From: Nitrososphaerota archaeon
GTDB taxonomy: Archaea > Thermoproteota > Nitrososphaeria > Nitrososphaerales > Nitrosopumilaceae
Assembly: GCA_016201435.1 (NCBI GenBank)
Contig: JACQCT010000015.1
Location: 1-64,000 of the forward strand
Length of the DNA: 64,000 nt
Reading direction: 5' to 3'
In this document: in pieces, positions 36,685 to 45,470 of the stretch
Layout of the letters: each line of letters starts with the position of its first letter
Position numbering within the stretch: position 1 is the first letter of the stretch
Notes under the pieces: model-generated
What the model was told of the DNA's origin: nothing
The model's input: the letters and a program-made list of their open reading frames with translations, nothing else
Database searches by the model: none
Program-made: the position numbers and the translations under genes

Positions 36685-37283
36685 ATAATTAATTTGAAGG
36701 AATCAACTCTTGCTAGTTGATCATTTATCTGGATCTGATTTTCATTGCCGTATGTAATTAAAATTCTGTCATTATCTTTGAACACATAATTAAGTATGTT
36801 TGGTACTTGTTGGTGATTGATGTAAAACTTTAGAGTATATTTGTCATCACTACAAAACTGTCTCTTGTCTGGGAAAATGAAACATTTGTCAGTTAACCCT
36901 ATGTGAAGTGACTGAAACAAATAACCCATAGTCACATTTGCTGCAAGCATGTGAACAGTTTCACCATTGTCTTTCTGAAATGATATGTAAGGACTTTTTA
37001 TCTGATAAGCTGGAGTAGAATAATCAAAAATCTGACCATAAATCATTGTTAGCAATCCTGCATGAATATGAATTCCTCCAATAGGACCTGCTCCAGGCGG
37101 AACACCAGTTGGAGTTACAGTAGTAGATAACACATAGAAATTATAACTTGAAATTGCAAGAACTGCTATAATTCCACCAAAGACGCCAAGAGCTATTAAT
37201 TTGTACTTCATTTTTTGTTTCTGATGTTTTTCAACGTAACTCTCGCGTTCCTTTACTCGCTCTTCTCGATCTTTTTTGCCCAT
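36681..37283 (-). CDS. Membrane-anchored His-motif extracellular protein (paralogue 1)
   Basis: 200 residues: a basic charged N-terminus, one TM helix (about 28-50), a Pro/Gly-rich linker and an exported domain beginning GGIHIHAGLLTMIYG. It shares the order H-x-H, a central His segment (VHMLAANVTMGYLFQSLHIG), and a C-terminal beta part DRILITYGNE with the divergently encoded protein at 37437. CFIFPDKRQFC could be a disulfide. Metal binding by the His residues is inferred. It overlaps the preceding convergent gene by 4 bases. Confidence 0.65.
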   Translation of the reverse strand: MGKKDREERVKERESYVEKHQKQKMKYKLIALGVFGGIIAVLAISSYNFYVLSTTVTPTGVPPGAGPIGGIHIHAGLLTMIYGQIFDYSTPAYQIKSPYISFQKDNGETVHMLAANVTMGYLFQSLHIGLTDKCFIFPDKRQFCSDDKYTLKFYINHQQVPNILNYVFKDNDRILITYGNENQIQINDQLARVDSFKLII

Positions 37284-37436
37284 TAATTGATCAAAGTCAA
37301 ATTTTTACCCTAAATAACAGTATCTAGTAACGACCTTTCTCTGTATTTTCATTGAACCTGTAAAACTGGTACCCAAACTTTATGCATAAAAATTTCGATT
37401 GAATTAATAAGTTGAGAAATGGAATATGGCTAGACA

Positions 37437-38009
37437 ATGGGCAAAAACAAAGATGCAGGTTTTGATAAAAAACATAATGATGAAAAACGACCAAGAAAGA
37501 CTAGAAATAAGATAATTGCAATCGCCATAATTGCGGCTATTGTGGCAACATTGGTAGTTGCATTATCAAAATTAGATAACACCAAGGCAGATAATACTGT
37601 CCTTATAGATGGAATTGAATGTGATACTACTGAATACGTTACTTTTCATGTGCATGCTCACCTTGACATCTTTGTTGATAGTCATCCATTAACCGTTCCT
37701 GCATTTATTGGAATAGAAAACAATAATCACTGTCTGTATTGGTTACACACCCATTCTACAGATGGTGTAATACACATCGAGTCTCCAAAAGAAAGAGGAT
37801 TCACACTAGGCCAATTCTTTGACATTTGGCAGTCTACTAGTAAAGGAATGCCTCCAAATGATCAGGATCCAATAATCTATGTAAATGGAAAAGTTGTAAC
37901 TACAAGCTTGAAAGATACCCCACTATATGCTCATGATGAAATTACACTAGTGTATGGCAATCCTCCAATTAACATGCCATCATTTTATCAATTTCCTGAA
38001 GGCGAATAA
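37437..38009 (+). CDS. Membrane-anchored His-motif extracellular protein (paralogue 2)
   Basis: 190 residues: a basic N-terminus, TM helix (about 25-44), and an exported domain with FHVHAHLDIFVD, CLYWLHTHSTDGVIHIESP and a C-terminal DEITLVYGN. Seven His in two clusters plus Cys pairs suggest a copper- or zinc-binding extracytoplasmic domain. The shared plan with the 36681-37283 product and the divergent arrangement indicate a duplication. Confidence 0.7.
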   Translation: MGKNKDAGFDKKHNDEKRPRKTRNKIIAIAIIAAIVATLVVALSKLDNTKADNTVLIDGIECDTTEYVTFHVHAHLDIFVDSHPLTVPAFIGIENNNHCLYWLHTHSTDGVIHIESPKERGFTLGQFFDIWQSTSKGMPPNDQDPIIYVNGKVVTTSLKDTPLYAHDEITLVYGNPPINMPSFYQFPEGE

Positions 38010-38112
38010 AACCCAATTTCTAATTGATTACATGTATCAATTGTTTTAGTAATACTCTTTGATGCGATGTTAATTTATAACACATAAAGAAATTTTATTA
38101 TTAGATAGAGTT

Positions 38113-38931
38113 GTGAAATTGGAAACGCGGCTAGAAAAACTTCAATCACAAAAATACCTTTTAATTTCTTTAGTTGCTACTGGTCTTGCATTTCTAATTG
38201 CTGAATCAATTGGGAAAGAAACAGCAGACTTGTTTACAAATCTGATTTTTGTACCAGTGCCTGCTTCTGTATTGGTTCTATCTGGAATTTTAACAAAAAG
38301 AAATGGTTTGACTGGAAGTCATGGAAAAGCATGGATAATTTTTACCATATTTGCTGCACTTTGGTTTGTAGCAGAACAGGTATGGTTAGTTAATGAACTA
38401 GTTTACAAGGAAAAACCATTTCCGTCTAGTGCGGATTTTTTCTATTTGTCAGGATATCCGTTTTATTTTATATTTTCATTACTATATCTACATCCGTTCA
38501 AAAATATGATATCAAAAAAAATGATACTAATTGCATCAATGATTGCTGTTGCAATTCTGATTCCGAATTTATATATGACACTTGACAACAATTCTGATGA
38601 AACAGAATTTGCAATTATTTTGGGTGCAATTTATCCAATAGCAGACGCAATTGTTCTAATTCCATCTATGATTGGTGTAACATTATTCTTTAGGGGAAAG
38701 GTAAACTTTTTGTGGTCGTTGTTATTGATCGGAATGCTAGTTGAAGTCGTTGCTGATACTGCGTTTCAATATTTTTCATTAGACGATTCATATTATACTG
38801 GGCACCCCGTAGATATTCTATTTTTGTGGTCATACCTATTGTTTTCATTTGGACTATATGATCATATCAAGATCTTCAAAAAGTCTCATGATAAAAAAAA
38901 TACTTTTGATAATAAAGAAAGTCTTCAATGA
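38113..38931 (+). CDS. Polytopic membrane protein resembling a sensor input domain
   Basis: 272 residues from GTG, with about eight hydrophobic segments. The motif PSSADFFYLSGYPFYFIFSLLYL resembles the seven- or eight-helix membrane input region of certain histidine kinases and diguanylate cyclases, but there is no output domain: the chain ends in a short charged tail. A stand-alone receptor-like membrane protein is the best description. Confidence 0.65.
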   Translation: MKLETRLEKLQSQKYLLISLVATGLAFLIAESIGKETADLFTNLIFVPVPASVLVLSGILTKRNGLTGSHGKAWIIFTIFAALWFVAEQVWLVNELVYKEKPFPSSADFFYLSGYPFYFIFSLLYLHPFKNMISKKMILIASMIAVAILIPNLYMTLDNNSDETEFAIILGAIYPIADAIVLIPSMIGVTLFFRGKVNFLWSLLLIGMLVEVVADTAFQYFSLDDSYYTGHPVDILFLWSYLLFSFGLYDHIKIFKKSHDKKNTFDNKESLQ

Positions 38932-38979
38932 GTAGTTTCTATTATTTTAACTAGTATTACATAATCATTTTTGCATTAA

Positions 38980-38987
38980 TTTAAATA
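38980..38987 (+). promoter_or_regulatory. TATA box of the HIT gene
   Basis: TTTAAATA, 22 bases before the GTG at 39010. It supports that codon over the upstream TTG at 39001 as the start of a leaderless message. Confidence 0.5.
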
Positions 38988-39009
38988 AAATGACAAAACC
39001 TTGTATTCT

Positions 39010-39426
39010 GTGAATTGTCTTTTTTGTGATATTGTTGCAGGAAAAGTAAAGGCTCATTTTGTTTATGATGATAAGACTCATGTCGCTATAATGGATAAAT
39101 ATCCAATACAAAGAGGTCATACACTTGTCATGCCAAGAGATCATCATGAAAGAATTACCGATATGAATGCAGAGAATGTTTCTTTATTATTTTCAAAGAT
39201 TCCTGTCATTGCACGCGCAATATTGGAGGTTACCGAAGCTGATGGATTTAACATAGCACAAAATAACGGAAAAGCTGCAAATCAGATAATCCCACACGTT
39301 CATGTGCACATAGTGCCCAGATATTCTAGCACTGGTACAACATGGACAAAAAGAATGATTCCAAAAGACAATGATCTAGAAAATCTAGCAACAAAAATAA
39401 GAAAACATGTAGAATTAATTCAATAA
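39010..39426 (+). CDS. HIT-family nucleotide hydrolase
   Basis: 138 residues from GTG 39010 (reads MNCLFCDIVAGKVKA); a TTG nine bases earlier is the alternative. The N-terminal CLFC pair with DHHERI is often a zinc site in HINT-type proteins, and the catalytic histidine triad is HVHVHIVPR near the C-terminus. It probably hydrolyses nucleoside phosphoramidates or dinucleoside polyphosphates. Stand-alone gene. Confidence 0.9.
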   Translation: MNCLFCDIVAGKVKAHFVYDDKTHVAIMDKYPIQRGHTLVMPRDHHERITDMNAENVSLLFSKIPVIARAILEVTEADGFNIAQNNGKAANQIIPHVHVHIVPRYSSTGTTWTKRMIPKDNDLENLATKIRKHVELIQ

Positions 39427-39483
39427 TCTTTTCCCTCTGAATTTACAAAATGATGTTACGATAAGACTGATCTTGTAATAAAG

Positions 39484-39882
39484 CTAAATCTTGGCTAAAT
39501 TGATGCATTCATGTATTATTTTATGTTCAATTTTATTATTCTGGGTTTTGCTTACCCCATATGTTGTTTTTATTAGGTTTTTTACCAATTCAATATCGTT
39601 TTCAAATAACTTTTCATATGGATCTTCACCCACAAATCTTGCAAAAGAACCTACTGCTTCTTGTTTTGGAAGATTCACATCATCATAAATAATGAAATAT
39701 TCTACAGATATTTTTGCAGAATTTTTATCTTTTTTATACTGAGATTTTTGTATGTGTACAGGCAGTTTTCCTTCAATATCTGTTAATATGATCAAAGGAT
39801 CATATCTGCCACCTATGTAATAAGCAGAATCTGTTGTTGTAAAATCAAATCTAACCTTGCACTTTGTTAGCATGTATTGCAA
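39484..39882 (-). CDS. Hypothetical protein
   Basis: 132 residues, no family recognised. An alpha/beta pattern, soluble, with a strand-rich first half (VRFDFTTTDSAYYIGGRYDPLIILTD) and a helical C-terminus (YEKLFENDIELVKNLIKTTYG). It lies 25 bases downstream of the thioredoxin gene on the same strand and may be cotranscribed with it. Confidence 0.65.
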   Translation of the reverse strand: MQYMLTKCKVRFDFTTTDSAYYIGGRYDPLIILTDIEGKLPVHIQKSQYKKDKNSAKISVEYFIIYDDVNLPKQEAVGSFARFVGEDPYEKLFENDIELVKNLIKTTYGVSKTQNNKIEHKIIHECINLAKI

Positions 39883-39907
39883 GTGTGTACGTTCAATAAA
39901 AATGGTC

Positions 39908-40225
39908 TTAAAGTTCCTTTACTATGGATTCCATGTCTGCCCGTGTCAAACCAACGTGCTTTTTAGCATCTCTTCTTGCAATGATTTTTCCATCTTGAAA
40001 GGCGATCATTGTGGGCACTGCCTGTATGTTGAATCTGTCCCATAGTGGATTCTCATCTTCATTTACTAATGTGGCCTTTTTCTGTGCCGTGTCTGAATTA
40101 ATTTCTTCAAAAGTCGGTTTAAAATTTGTACAATAAGGACACCAATCAGCATAAAAGAGTACCAATGTTTTTTTTCCGTTGCTTAGGATATTGGAATCAA
40201 ATTCTTCAGGTAATACATGTTCCAT
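39908..40225 (-). CDS. Thioredoxin-family protein
   Basis: 105 residues. The active site is FYADWCPYCTNF (WCPYC rather than WCGPC), the cis-Pro in AVPTMIAFQDGKII. No signal peptide, so it is cytoplasmic. The Pro-Tyr dipeptide between the Cys residues suggests a redox potential closer to glutaredoxins. It follows the aRF1 gene on the same strand after 78 bases. Confidence 0.88.
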   Translation of the reverse strand: MEHVLPEEFDSNILSNGKKTLVLFYADWCPYCTNFKPTFEEINSDTAQKKATLVNEDENPLWDRFNIQAVPTMIAFQDGKIIARRDAKKHVGLTRADMESIVKEL

Positions 40226-40303
40226 AGTGTGGGTTGATTTTATAAAATATTTAGAGCTACCGAATTGATTTTTTATTACAAAAATCCCATGCTACATATC
40301 GAG

Positions 40304-41578
40304 TTACTGATTTGGGTTGTATCTCAAAAATGCCCCTACTTTTCCAATACTGGATAACATTGCACCATACTCAGTTGAACCTGATATCACTTCGAGTTTT
40401 GCTCCAGTTTCGCCAGCAACTAATTCTAGATAGTCTACGATATCATGTTCGACAGATTCTGAATCCATGCTCTTACAATTGGGACATGGCGAGCTTAAAA
40501 GTTCCTGAGTTCTTTGTATGAGTTTGGGCCGCTCCAAAATCTCGGTTTGTACATTTTGGCATCTTCTACATGTGACATCAAGTTTTCGTAGATTGGTATC
40601 ATCAGTGATAAGTATCATACTCACGACATTTCTTTTTAAAAGATCAATGATATCCTTCAATCCATATATTGCAAGCCCTCTTCGAAAATTAATTTCTTGG
40701 AAGAGTTTTTCAACAAGTTTTTTCTCTTCTACCATTCTATAATCTGATAATACTTCTTGTGCTCTGGCAAATGCTTCGCGAACCCCTTCTGAACCAGCAT
40801 ATGATGCATCAAGGACTGCTATGATGTTGTTTTGTAGACGATATTCGAGATATTCTTCTCTTATGAAGGTCTCTTTTGTAGGACCTGGTCCTGATATTAT
40901 TAGTCCCTTTACTGGGTAAATGTCAATAAAATATTCTCTTGTTGTATCTGCAACTCGGTTATAATATGAGTTAAGCTCCATTTCCCGTAATCTTTCAAAT
41001 CTTCTTGCTGATTGACCACCTTGTCTATGTTTGCCTGCTACTCCAGATGATGTTTCTGATAATACCTCAAGCTTGTCACCATGTAACAAACCCCACCCTG
41101 CATCTTTTGCATCAATTGCCAAAAACCCAATCATGTTGTCATCTTTTAACATGTCCTTCATCAATTCAACATGAAAATGATCATCACATCTGTAAAGAAA
41201 TGTCTGCAGTTCTTTTGGCGGCTCTATTTCGTAAAGTTTGATTACTTCACTACCAATTGGACCTCCTCCTTCTGCAGGAAGTGCACCACAAAAAACAACA
41301 AGGCCATTATCAGGAGGTTTTTTGTATAACTTTAATCTCTGTATGACACGTGAAAGTGCATCAACAACATGAGTCCTTGTAAGATCAGATTTGATGTTGT
41401 CTGCGGTTCCTTGTTCTTCGCGTAATCCGTTTATCACTTCATGTAATGCTTTCTTTGGTGGTATGTATAATGAAATAAGTTCTGTTCCACGACCTGATTT
41501 ATCCGAAAGTTCTTCTAACGTTTTTCGTAATTTATACATCTTTACAGAGTCTTGTTTTTGAATTGTAGGTTTGCCCAT
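40304..41578 (-). CDS. prf1: Peptide chain release factor aRF1
   Basis: 424 residues. It terminates translation at all three stop codons. Domain 1 has the stop-codon-reading NIKS (TADNIKSDLTRTHV), domain 2 the catalytic GGQ (GKHRQGGQSARRFERL), and domain 3 the L7Ae-like fold with a zinc-type Cys quartet (CRRC, CPNC). Archaeal/eukaryotic type, complete. Confidence 0.96.
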   Translation of the reverse strand: MGKPTIQKQDSVKMYKLRKTLEELSDKSGRGTELISLYIPPKKALHEVINGLREEQGTADNIKSDLTRTHVVDALSRVIQRLKLYKKPPDNGLVVFCGALPAEGGGPIGSEVIKLYEIEPPKELQTFLYRCDDHFHVELMKDMLKDDNMIGFLAIDAKDAGWGLLHGDKLEVLSETSSGVAGKHRQGGQSARRFERLREMELNSYYNRVADTTREYFIDIYPVKGLIISGPGPTKETFIREEYLEYRLQNNIIAVLDASYAGSEGVREAFARAQEVLSDYRMVEEKKLVEKLFQEINFRRGLAIYGLKDIIDLLKRNVVSMILITDDTNLRKLDVTCRRCQNVQTEILERPKLIQRTQELLSSPCPNCKSMDSESVEHDIVDYLELVAGETGAKLEVISGSTEYGAMLSSIGKVGAFLRYNPNQ

Positions 41579-41614
41579 TAAATGACCTCTTAAGATTATG
41601 AATATTAAGTTTGG

Positions 41615-42256
41615 TTAGAATGAATCTAGAACTTGCTTAAACACAGAAAATGGTTGAGCCCCTATAATTTTAGTTCCATTCTTACTATCAAAAATCAAAA
41701 ATGATGGTGTTGCATTGATCCCAATCCGCTCTCCAAATTTTTGATTATTCAAAACTTTTTGCTCGTATTTTTTATCGTCAAGGCACTTGTCAAACTGAGT
41801 TGTGTCTATGCCTACAGTATTGGCAAATTGATCTAATGAGTTTCTATTTACCCAGCCGGTTTTTTCTCCTGCCCAATTTTTGTATAATTCGTTATGATAT
41901 TCCCAATACCTGCCTTGGTCATCTGCACAATACGATGCTTCTGCAGCTAGAATGGAATCTGGGCCATTGAGAGGAAAGTCACGAAATACAAAATTGACTT
42001 TTCCAGTATCAACATATTCTTTGATAAGTGAATCTTTGCTATTTTTATAAAATGCATGACAATAAGTGCATTGATAATCACCCCATTCTACTATAGTAAT
42101 TGGAGCATCTGGGTTTCCCAATATTGGTGAACCATTTTGCATTAGTGTCTGTGAAGTAACTTTGGCATCATCCTGATTTTGATGCGGATAAAGTATGTAA
42201 GATAATACTACAATTGTAATGATTGCCGGTATTGCAATCATATAGTATCTATTCAT
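41615..42256 (-). CDS. Membrane-anchored DsbA-like thiol oxidoreductase
   Basis: 213 residues from ATG 42256 (MNRYYMIAIPAIITIVV); the frame extends to 42295 but a TTAATATT box lies about 24 bases before this ATG. An N-terminal TM helix anchors a DsbA/thioredoxin-4 domain outside the membrane. The active site is WGDYQCTYCHAFY (CTYC), cis-Pro in NATPSFLIF. RDFPL and SYCADDQGRYWEYHNELYKN match the helical insertion. It likely forms or isomerises disulfides in exported proteins. Confidence 0.88.
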   Translation of the reverse strand: MNRYYMIAIPAIITIVVLSYILYPHQNQDDAKVTSQTLMQNGSPILGNPDAPITIVEWGDYQCTYCHAFYKNSKDSLIKEYVDTGKVNFVFRDFPLNGPDSILAAEASYCADDQGRYWEYHNELYKNWAGEKTGWVNRNSLDQFANTVGIDTTQFDKCLDDKKYEQKVLNNQKFGERIGINATPSFLIFDSKNGTKIIGAQPFSVFKQVLDSF

Positions 42257-42413
42257 AATTGTGTTGCATTTTAAATTGAATATTAAGATTGTCAAATCTT
42301 GTGTTTTTCAAAATTTTTAATGATGTCTTAAGATTTTTAAAATTGAGATAAACGCTTGTCAAATTCTATCTCTAATTGGCAATTACTTTATATTTTTATC
42401 AGATAGATTATGA

Positions 42414-42932
42414 CTAGTCTTCTCCAAGCTCTTTATCGACTTTATCTTGAAGCGATTTGTATTTTGTAAATCTGTGGTTCCATTTGGAAAAGAAACGATA
42501 TTCCTTTACTGCAATAAATAACAATATTCCAGCAAATATGATAGAAATTGCGATAAAAATACTGGTTCCTAAAAATATGAATCCTATTCTAGGGGAATGT
42601 GGTGGAACGGGCATGTCCTGTATGACAGTGCCATTTTGTGTTAGTATTTGGTAATGCATTCCTTGCATTGGCATGAATGCAGAGTTTTCTCCAACTTCGC
42701 CTTGTAGGTGCCTAATGTTATAAGTTGGATGTCCAAGTAACACGCCTCCTAATACCAGCGCAACAGGTGCAAAAAAAAGCGCCGATGCAATAAATATTAA
42801 AAATAAACGTCTTGAACTATTAGTATGTACTAGAAGATCATCTAGAATTCTAAACAAGTTTTCTAATTCTTTTTTATCATCTTTGGTTTCTTTCAAATCT
42901 TTATTATCTGGGTTTGTTTCTGGTTCTGACAT
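42414..42932 (-). CDS. Two-helix membrane protein, unknown function
   Basis: 172 residues from ATG 42932 (MSEPETNPDNKD); the frame extends to 42959. An acidic N-terminal region, TM1 (about 46-70), an extracytoplasmic Met/His-containing loop (FMPMQGMHYQILTQ), TM2 (about 115-140), and a basic C-terminal tail. The loop's Met and His could bind copper, which is speculative. It lies 11-40 bases from the winged-helix gene upstream on the same strand, so the two may be coexpressed. Confidence 0.65.
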   Translation of the reverse strand: MSEPETNPDNKDLKETKDDKKELENLFRILDDLLVHTNSSRRLFLIFIASALFFAPVALVLGGVLLGHPTYNIRHLQGEVGENSAFMPMQGMHYQILTQNGTVIQDMPVPPHSPRIGFIFLGTSIFIAISIIFAGILLFIAVKEYRFFSKWNHRFTKYKSLQDKVDKELGED

Positions 42933-42970
42933 TTTGAAATCACTTGTAAATATACACATAAAATGCTTCG

Positions 42971-43276
42971 CTAACTTTGTTCCTCATCTTTTTTCTCCTT
43001 TCGTGGAAACATATCTTCATAAGGTTCTAAAACTAGCTTACAAAATTCTCTTCCTTTTTGAGTTACAGCATATTTTATCATCTTTTTACTCCCCCACGCC
43101 TGTTCTGTTTTTTTTATAAATCCTTTTTTTTCCAAACTGTCAAGTATGTCTTTATGTTTCATTAGGTTTAGACCACAATAGCTTAATAGTGATGTTTGAT
43201 TCATCTCGCCATGTTCTGTTAATTTCAATATGATGTCCTTTCTTATGTAGATTCTATCTCTATACTCATGTGACAA
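42971..43276 (-). CDS. Winged-helix transcriptional regulator
   Basis: 101 residues. A short N-terminus, helix-turn-helix (NQTSLLSYCGLNLMKHKDILDSLEKKGFIKK), a beta wing (KMIKYAVTQKGREF), and an acidic/basic tail (FPRKEKKDEEQS). The architecture matches the many small PadR/ArsR-like winged-helix proteins of Thaumarchaeota. There is no separate sensor domain, so the signal may be protein partners or Cys29. Confidence 0.8.
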   Translation of the reverse strand: MSHEYRDRIYIRKDIILKLTEHGEMNQTSLLSYCGLNLMKHKDILDSLEKKGFIKKTEQAWGSKKMIKYAVTQKGREFCKLVLEPYEDMFPRKEKKDEEQS

Positions 43277-43359
43277 GAATATCGTTTTGTTGGACGTTAA
43301 ATCATGTATTAAATTTATATGAATTTTTTGGTGTTAAGTTGTGAGTTTGAAACATTACG

Positions 43360-44082
43360 TTAGGTTCTTGTTGTAACTACATCTGGCTGAAATTTTTGCC
43401 AAAGCAAACCAAGTATTATCGCATTAACAATCCAATACAACGTCATAGTACTCAGAGATGCCATTCTGAAACCGTTTACCAGATCTAATGGAGCTGTAAT
43501 TTTATCTGGGTTTTGTGGCATCAATAGGAAAACCACGATCATGTAAACCGCGTATCCTATAGGCATGAGAAATTTTCTATTTTGTAATCTACTGTATAAT
43601 TTTACAAAACCAAGTGCGCCAAGACCAGATAATGCTATAAGCGCAATATAGATTGAACTTCTAAACGCTATTGTCTCTGGGTCGCCTACAGTTGGCGGAT
43701 TAGAAGGATATTTCAAAAATGGAATGAAAAATAATGTAAACCACATTATTCCTGAAAGAACTAGAGCCTTTGTGATATTGTGTTTACTTGGGAGTTTATT
43801 TCTTGAATATGCAAATACTATACCAAATAACGCTCCTGTGGAAAGCCCTAGAATTCCACCAGATATTATAGAGCCTTCTTTTTGCCACACTCTATACTTT
43901 CCAAACTCTTCCAAAAATTGTGATGTGTCATGTATTTCACCAGAAGCAAATCTATTTTGATTTTCTATTCCAATAGCATTATCAAGGTATGGCTCTACTA
44001 CAACTAAATTAATAAGACCATGAATTAGTCCTGCAGAAAAACCTGAGACTAGAACAACAGCAAGAAAAAGAAAGGTTTTCAT
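43360..44082 (-). CDS. cbtA: Cobalt transporter subunit CbtA
   Basis: 240 residues with five or more TM helices. The N-terminal GFSAGLIHGLINLVVVEPYLDNAIGIE and the central GGILGLSTGALFGIVFAYSR match the CbtA family, predicted cobalt permeases associated with cobalamin metabolism. It follows cbtB by 9 bases on the same strand, so they form one unit. The substrate is inferred from the family. The cobalamin adenosyltransferase at 58528 gives a plausible metabolic user. Confidence 0.85.
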   Translation of the reverse strand: MKTFLFLAVVLVSGFSAGLIHGLINLVVVEPYLDNAIGIENQNRFASGEIHDTSQFLEEFGKYRVWQKEGSIISGGILGLSTGALFGIVFAYSRNKLPSKHNITKALVLSGIMWFTLFFIPFLKYPSNPPTVGDPETIAFRSSIYIALIALSGLGALGFVKLYSRLQNRKFLMPIGYAVYMIVVFLLMPQNPDKITAPLDLVNGFRMASLSTMTLYWIVNAIILGLLWQKFQPDVVTTRT

Positions 44083-44091
44083 TAAAAACCA

Positions 44092-44310
44092 CTAGTGACA
44101 TGGAAAACCTGATGCGTGTCTCATGTCATGTGAGAACTCGTGAAGATACATATCGCCGTATGCATTTGGGCCTTCAACTAAACTAAAAAGTTGACCTTGA
44201 TCGAATCCAATGCCAAAAAAGCCTACGCCAAACAATACCAAGAGAATTCCCACTGCTAATTTTGGAACTCCATGACTTGATTTTGTTAGTTGTTGCAAAA
44301 TGTTTGTCAT
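44092..44310 (-). CDS. cbtB: Cobalt transporter subunit CbtB
   Basis: 72 residues: one TM helix (about 17-37) and the diagnostic His-rich C-terminus MYLHEFSHDMRHASGFPCH, which probably captures cobalt outside the membrane for CbtA. First gene of cbtB-cbtA. A palindrome, TTGGAT-n5-ATCCAA, lies just upstream of its TATA-like box. Confidence 0.87.
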   Translation of the reverse strand: MTNILQQLTKSSHGVPKLAVGILLVLFGVGFFGIGFDQGQLFSLVEGPNAYGDMYLHEFSHDMRHASGFPCH

Positions 44311-44344
44311 TTTCTATTTTAGAAATTGGATTGTATTTAAGCGA

Positions 44345-44361
44345 TTGGATGGTTTATCCAA
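44345..44361. promoter_or_regulatory. Palindrome in the cbtB / regulator divergent promoter region
   Basis: TTGGATGGTTTATCCAA, a 6-base perfect inverted repeat with a 5-base spacer. It sits just upstream of the TTAAATA box (44334-44340) of cbtB and about 60 bases before the divergent regulator's ATG. It is a candidate operator of the adjacent DUF4443-type regulator. Confidence 0.45.
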
Positions 44362-44421
44362 CTCATACTTTTTTAAAATTAATTTAAATACAAATAGCGA
44401 TCTAAACAGGATTGAAAACAA

Positions 44422-45060
44422 ATGCATCAAGTTCTACGATTGCTCTCTAAAGTGGCAGAAAGATATGCCCCTAGTAGATTGTTGAGCTTTGATTCAGTTC
44501 ATGTGCTCAAAACAATGCAATTAATGGAAGATAAGAAAAGAATAAGCCGATCATTATTGATACGTGAACTTGGTCTTGGGGAGGGTTCCGTAAAGACACT
44601 TGTAAAACATATGAAAATGTCAGGCTTGGTAGAAAATTCGAATGCCGGAATGTGGTCCACCAATAAAGGAAAAGCAGTGTATGCAAAATTACACGGTGCA
44701 ATTCCAAATGAGATGGATATTTTCAAATGCAGTATCGCATTAGGGAAATTCAACTATGCGGTGTTGGTAAAGAATATTGCCTATAACATTGGAAGTGGCA
44801 TTGAACAACGAGATGCAGCTATAAAGATTGGTGCTGTAGGTGCGACCACTCTGATATTTAAAAATGGCAGACTTCTGATGCCAGGTACACGTGAAGATTT
44901 ATTGAGAAATAATCCAAAAATACATTCATTGATAATAAAGAAATTAGAGCCTAAAGACAACGACGTGATAATAATAGGAAGTTCTGAAAACAAGAGAACT
45001 GCTGAACTGGCTGCCAAAAGTGCAGCACTGCATACAATTGCAAATCATGAAAAGCACTAA
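44422..45060 (+). CDS. Winged-helix regulator with DUF4443-type C-terminal domain
   Basis: 212 residues. N-terminal winged helix (ISRSLLIRELGLGEGSVKTLVKHMKMSGLVE) and a C-terminal alpha/beta domain (NYAVLVKNIAYNIGSGIEQRDAAIKIGAVGATTLIFKNGRLLMPG ... DNDVIIIGSSENKRTAELAA) of the type called DUF4443 in archaea. Divergent from cbtB-cbtA, so a metal- or cobamide-responsive regulator of that operon is the natural hypothesis. TATA box TTTAAATA near 44383. Confidence 0.75.
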   Translation: MHQVLRLLSKVAERYAPSRLLSFDSVHVLKTMQLMEDKKRISRSLLIRELGLGEGSVKTLVKHMKMSGLVENSNAGMWSTNKGKAVYAKLHGAIPNEMDIFKCSIALGKFNYAVLVKNIAYNIGSGIEQRDAAIKIGAVGATTLIFKNGRLLMPGTREDLLRNNPKIHSLIIKKLEPKDNDVIIIGSSENKRTAELAAKSAALHTIANHEKH

Positions 45061-45083
45061 AGCATACTAAAGTTACTCAAACT

Positions 45084-45425
45084 TTAACTATTTTGATCAT
45101 TTGGAGTCAGAATAATTGTTGGTTCTGGTTTTTTAATGCTTACTTCTGCTTTACTTATTCTGCTTTTGTAAATTTTGAATTTTTTTCCGTTGTCTGATAG
45201 TCTCCATTTATCAACTTTAACAAGGGCTATGTCTTCAAGATCTGAAATCTTTTTGTAAACTGAACTAAGAGGAATTCGATGTGTTTCAGATAACTCCATT
45301 GCAGTTTTTCCTTGTTTGATTATGGAAAACAAAATCACTCTTGATTGTGCATCAGCTAGAGCTTCAATGACTTTTTGATTTACATCATATTTTTTTAACT
45401 GCGAAAGTGAATGTCTTCTTCTCAA
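45084..45425 (-). CDS. ArsR/TrmB-like winged-helix regulator beside the ZIP gene
   Basis: 113 residues from a TTG start. The HTH (GKTAMELSETHRIPLSSVYKKISDLEDIALVKV) is followed by a short wing and a Lys/Pro-rich C-terminus. It has no Cys or His sensor motif. It is divergent from a ZIP transporter; its own promoter contains a near-perfect DtxR-type box between TATA box and start, so it is probably under metal control itself. Confidence 0.78.
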   Translation of the reverse strand: MRRRHSLSQLKKYDVNQKVIEALADAQSRVILFSIIKQGKTAMELSETHRIPLSSVYKKISDLEDIALVKVDKWRLSDNGKKFKIYKSRISKAEVSIKKPEPTIILTPNDQNS

Positions 45426-45436
45426 TATTTTTTCAA

Positions 45437-45450
45437 TTAGGATAGCCTAA
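45437..45450. promoter_or_regulatory. DtxR/IdeR-like box in the winged-helix gene promoter
   Basis: TTAGGATAGCCTAA, with the following C matching the bacterial DtxR/IdeR consensus TTAGGTTAGCCTAAC at 14 of 15 positions. It lies directly after the minus-strand TATA box (45452-45460) and before the TTG start at 45425, a repressor position. Confidence 0.6.
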
Positions 45451-45470
45451 CTATTTAAATGACGTGTAAA

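Noticed and set aside
44499-45017. Minus-strand ORFs inside the DUF4443-type regulator
   Set aside because: They are reverse-frame shadows of a clear winged-helix protein.
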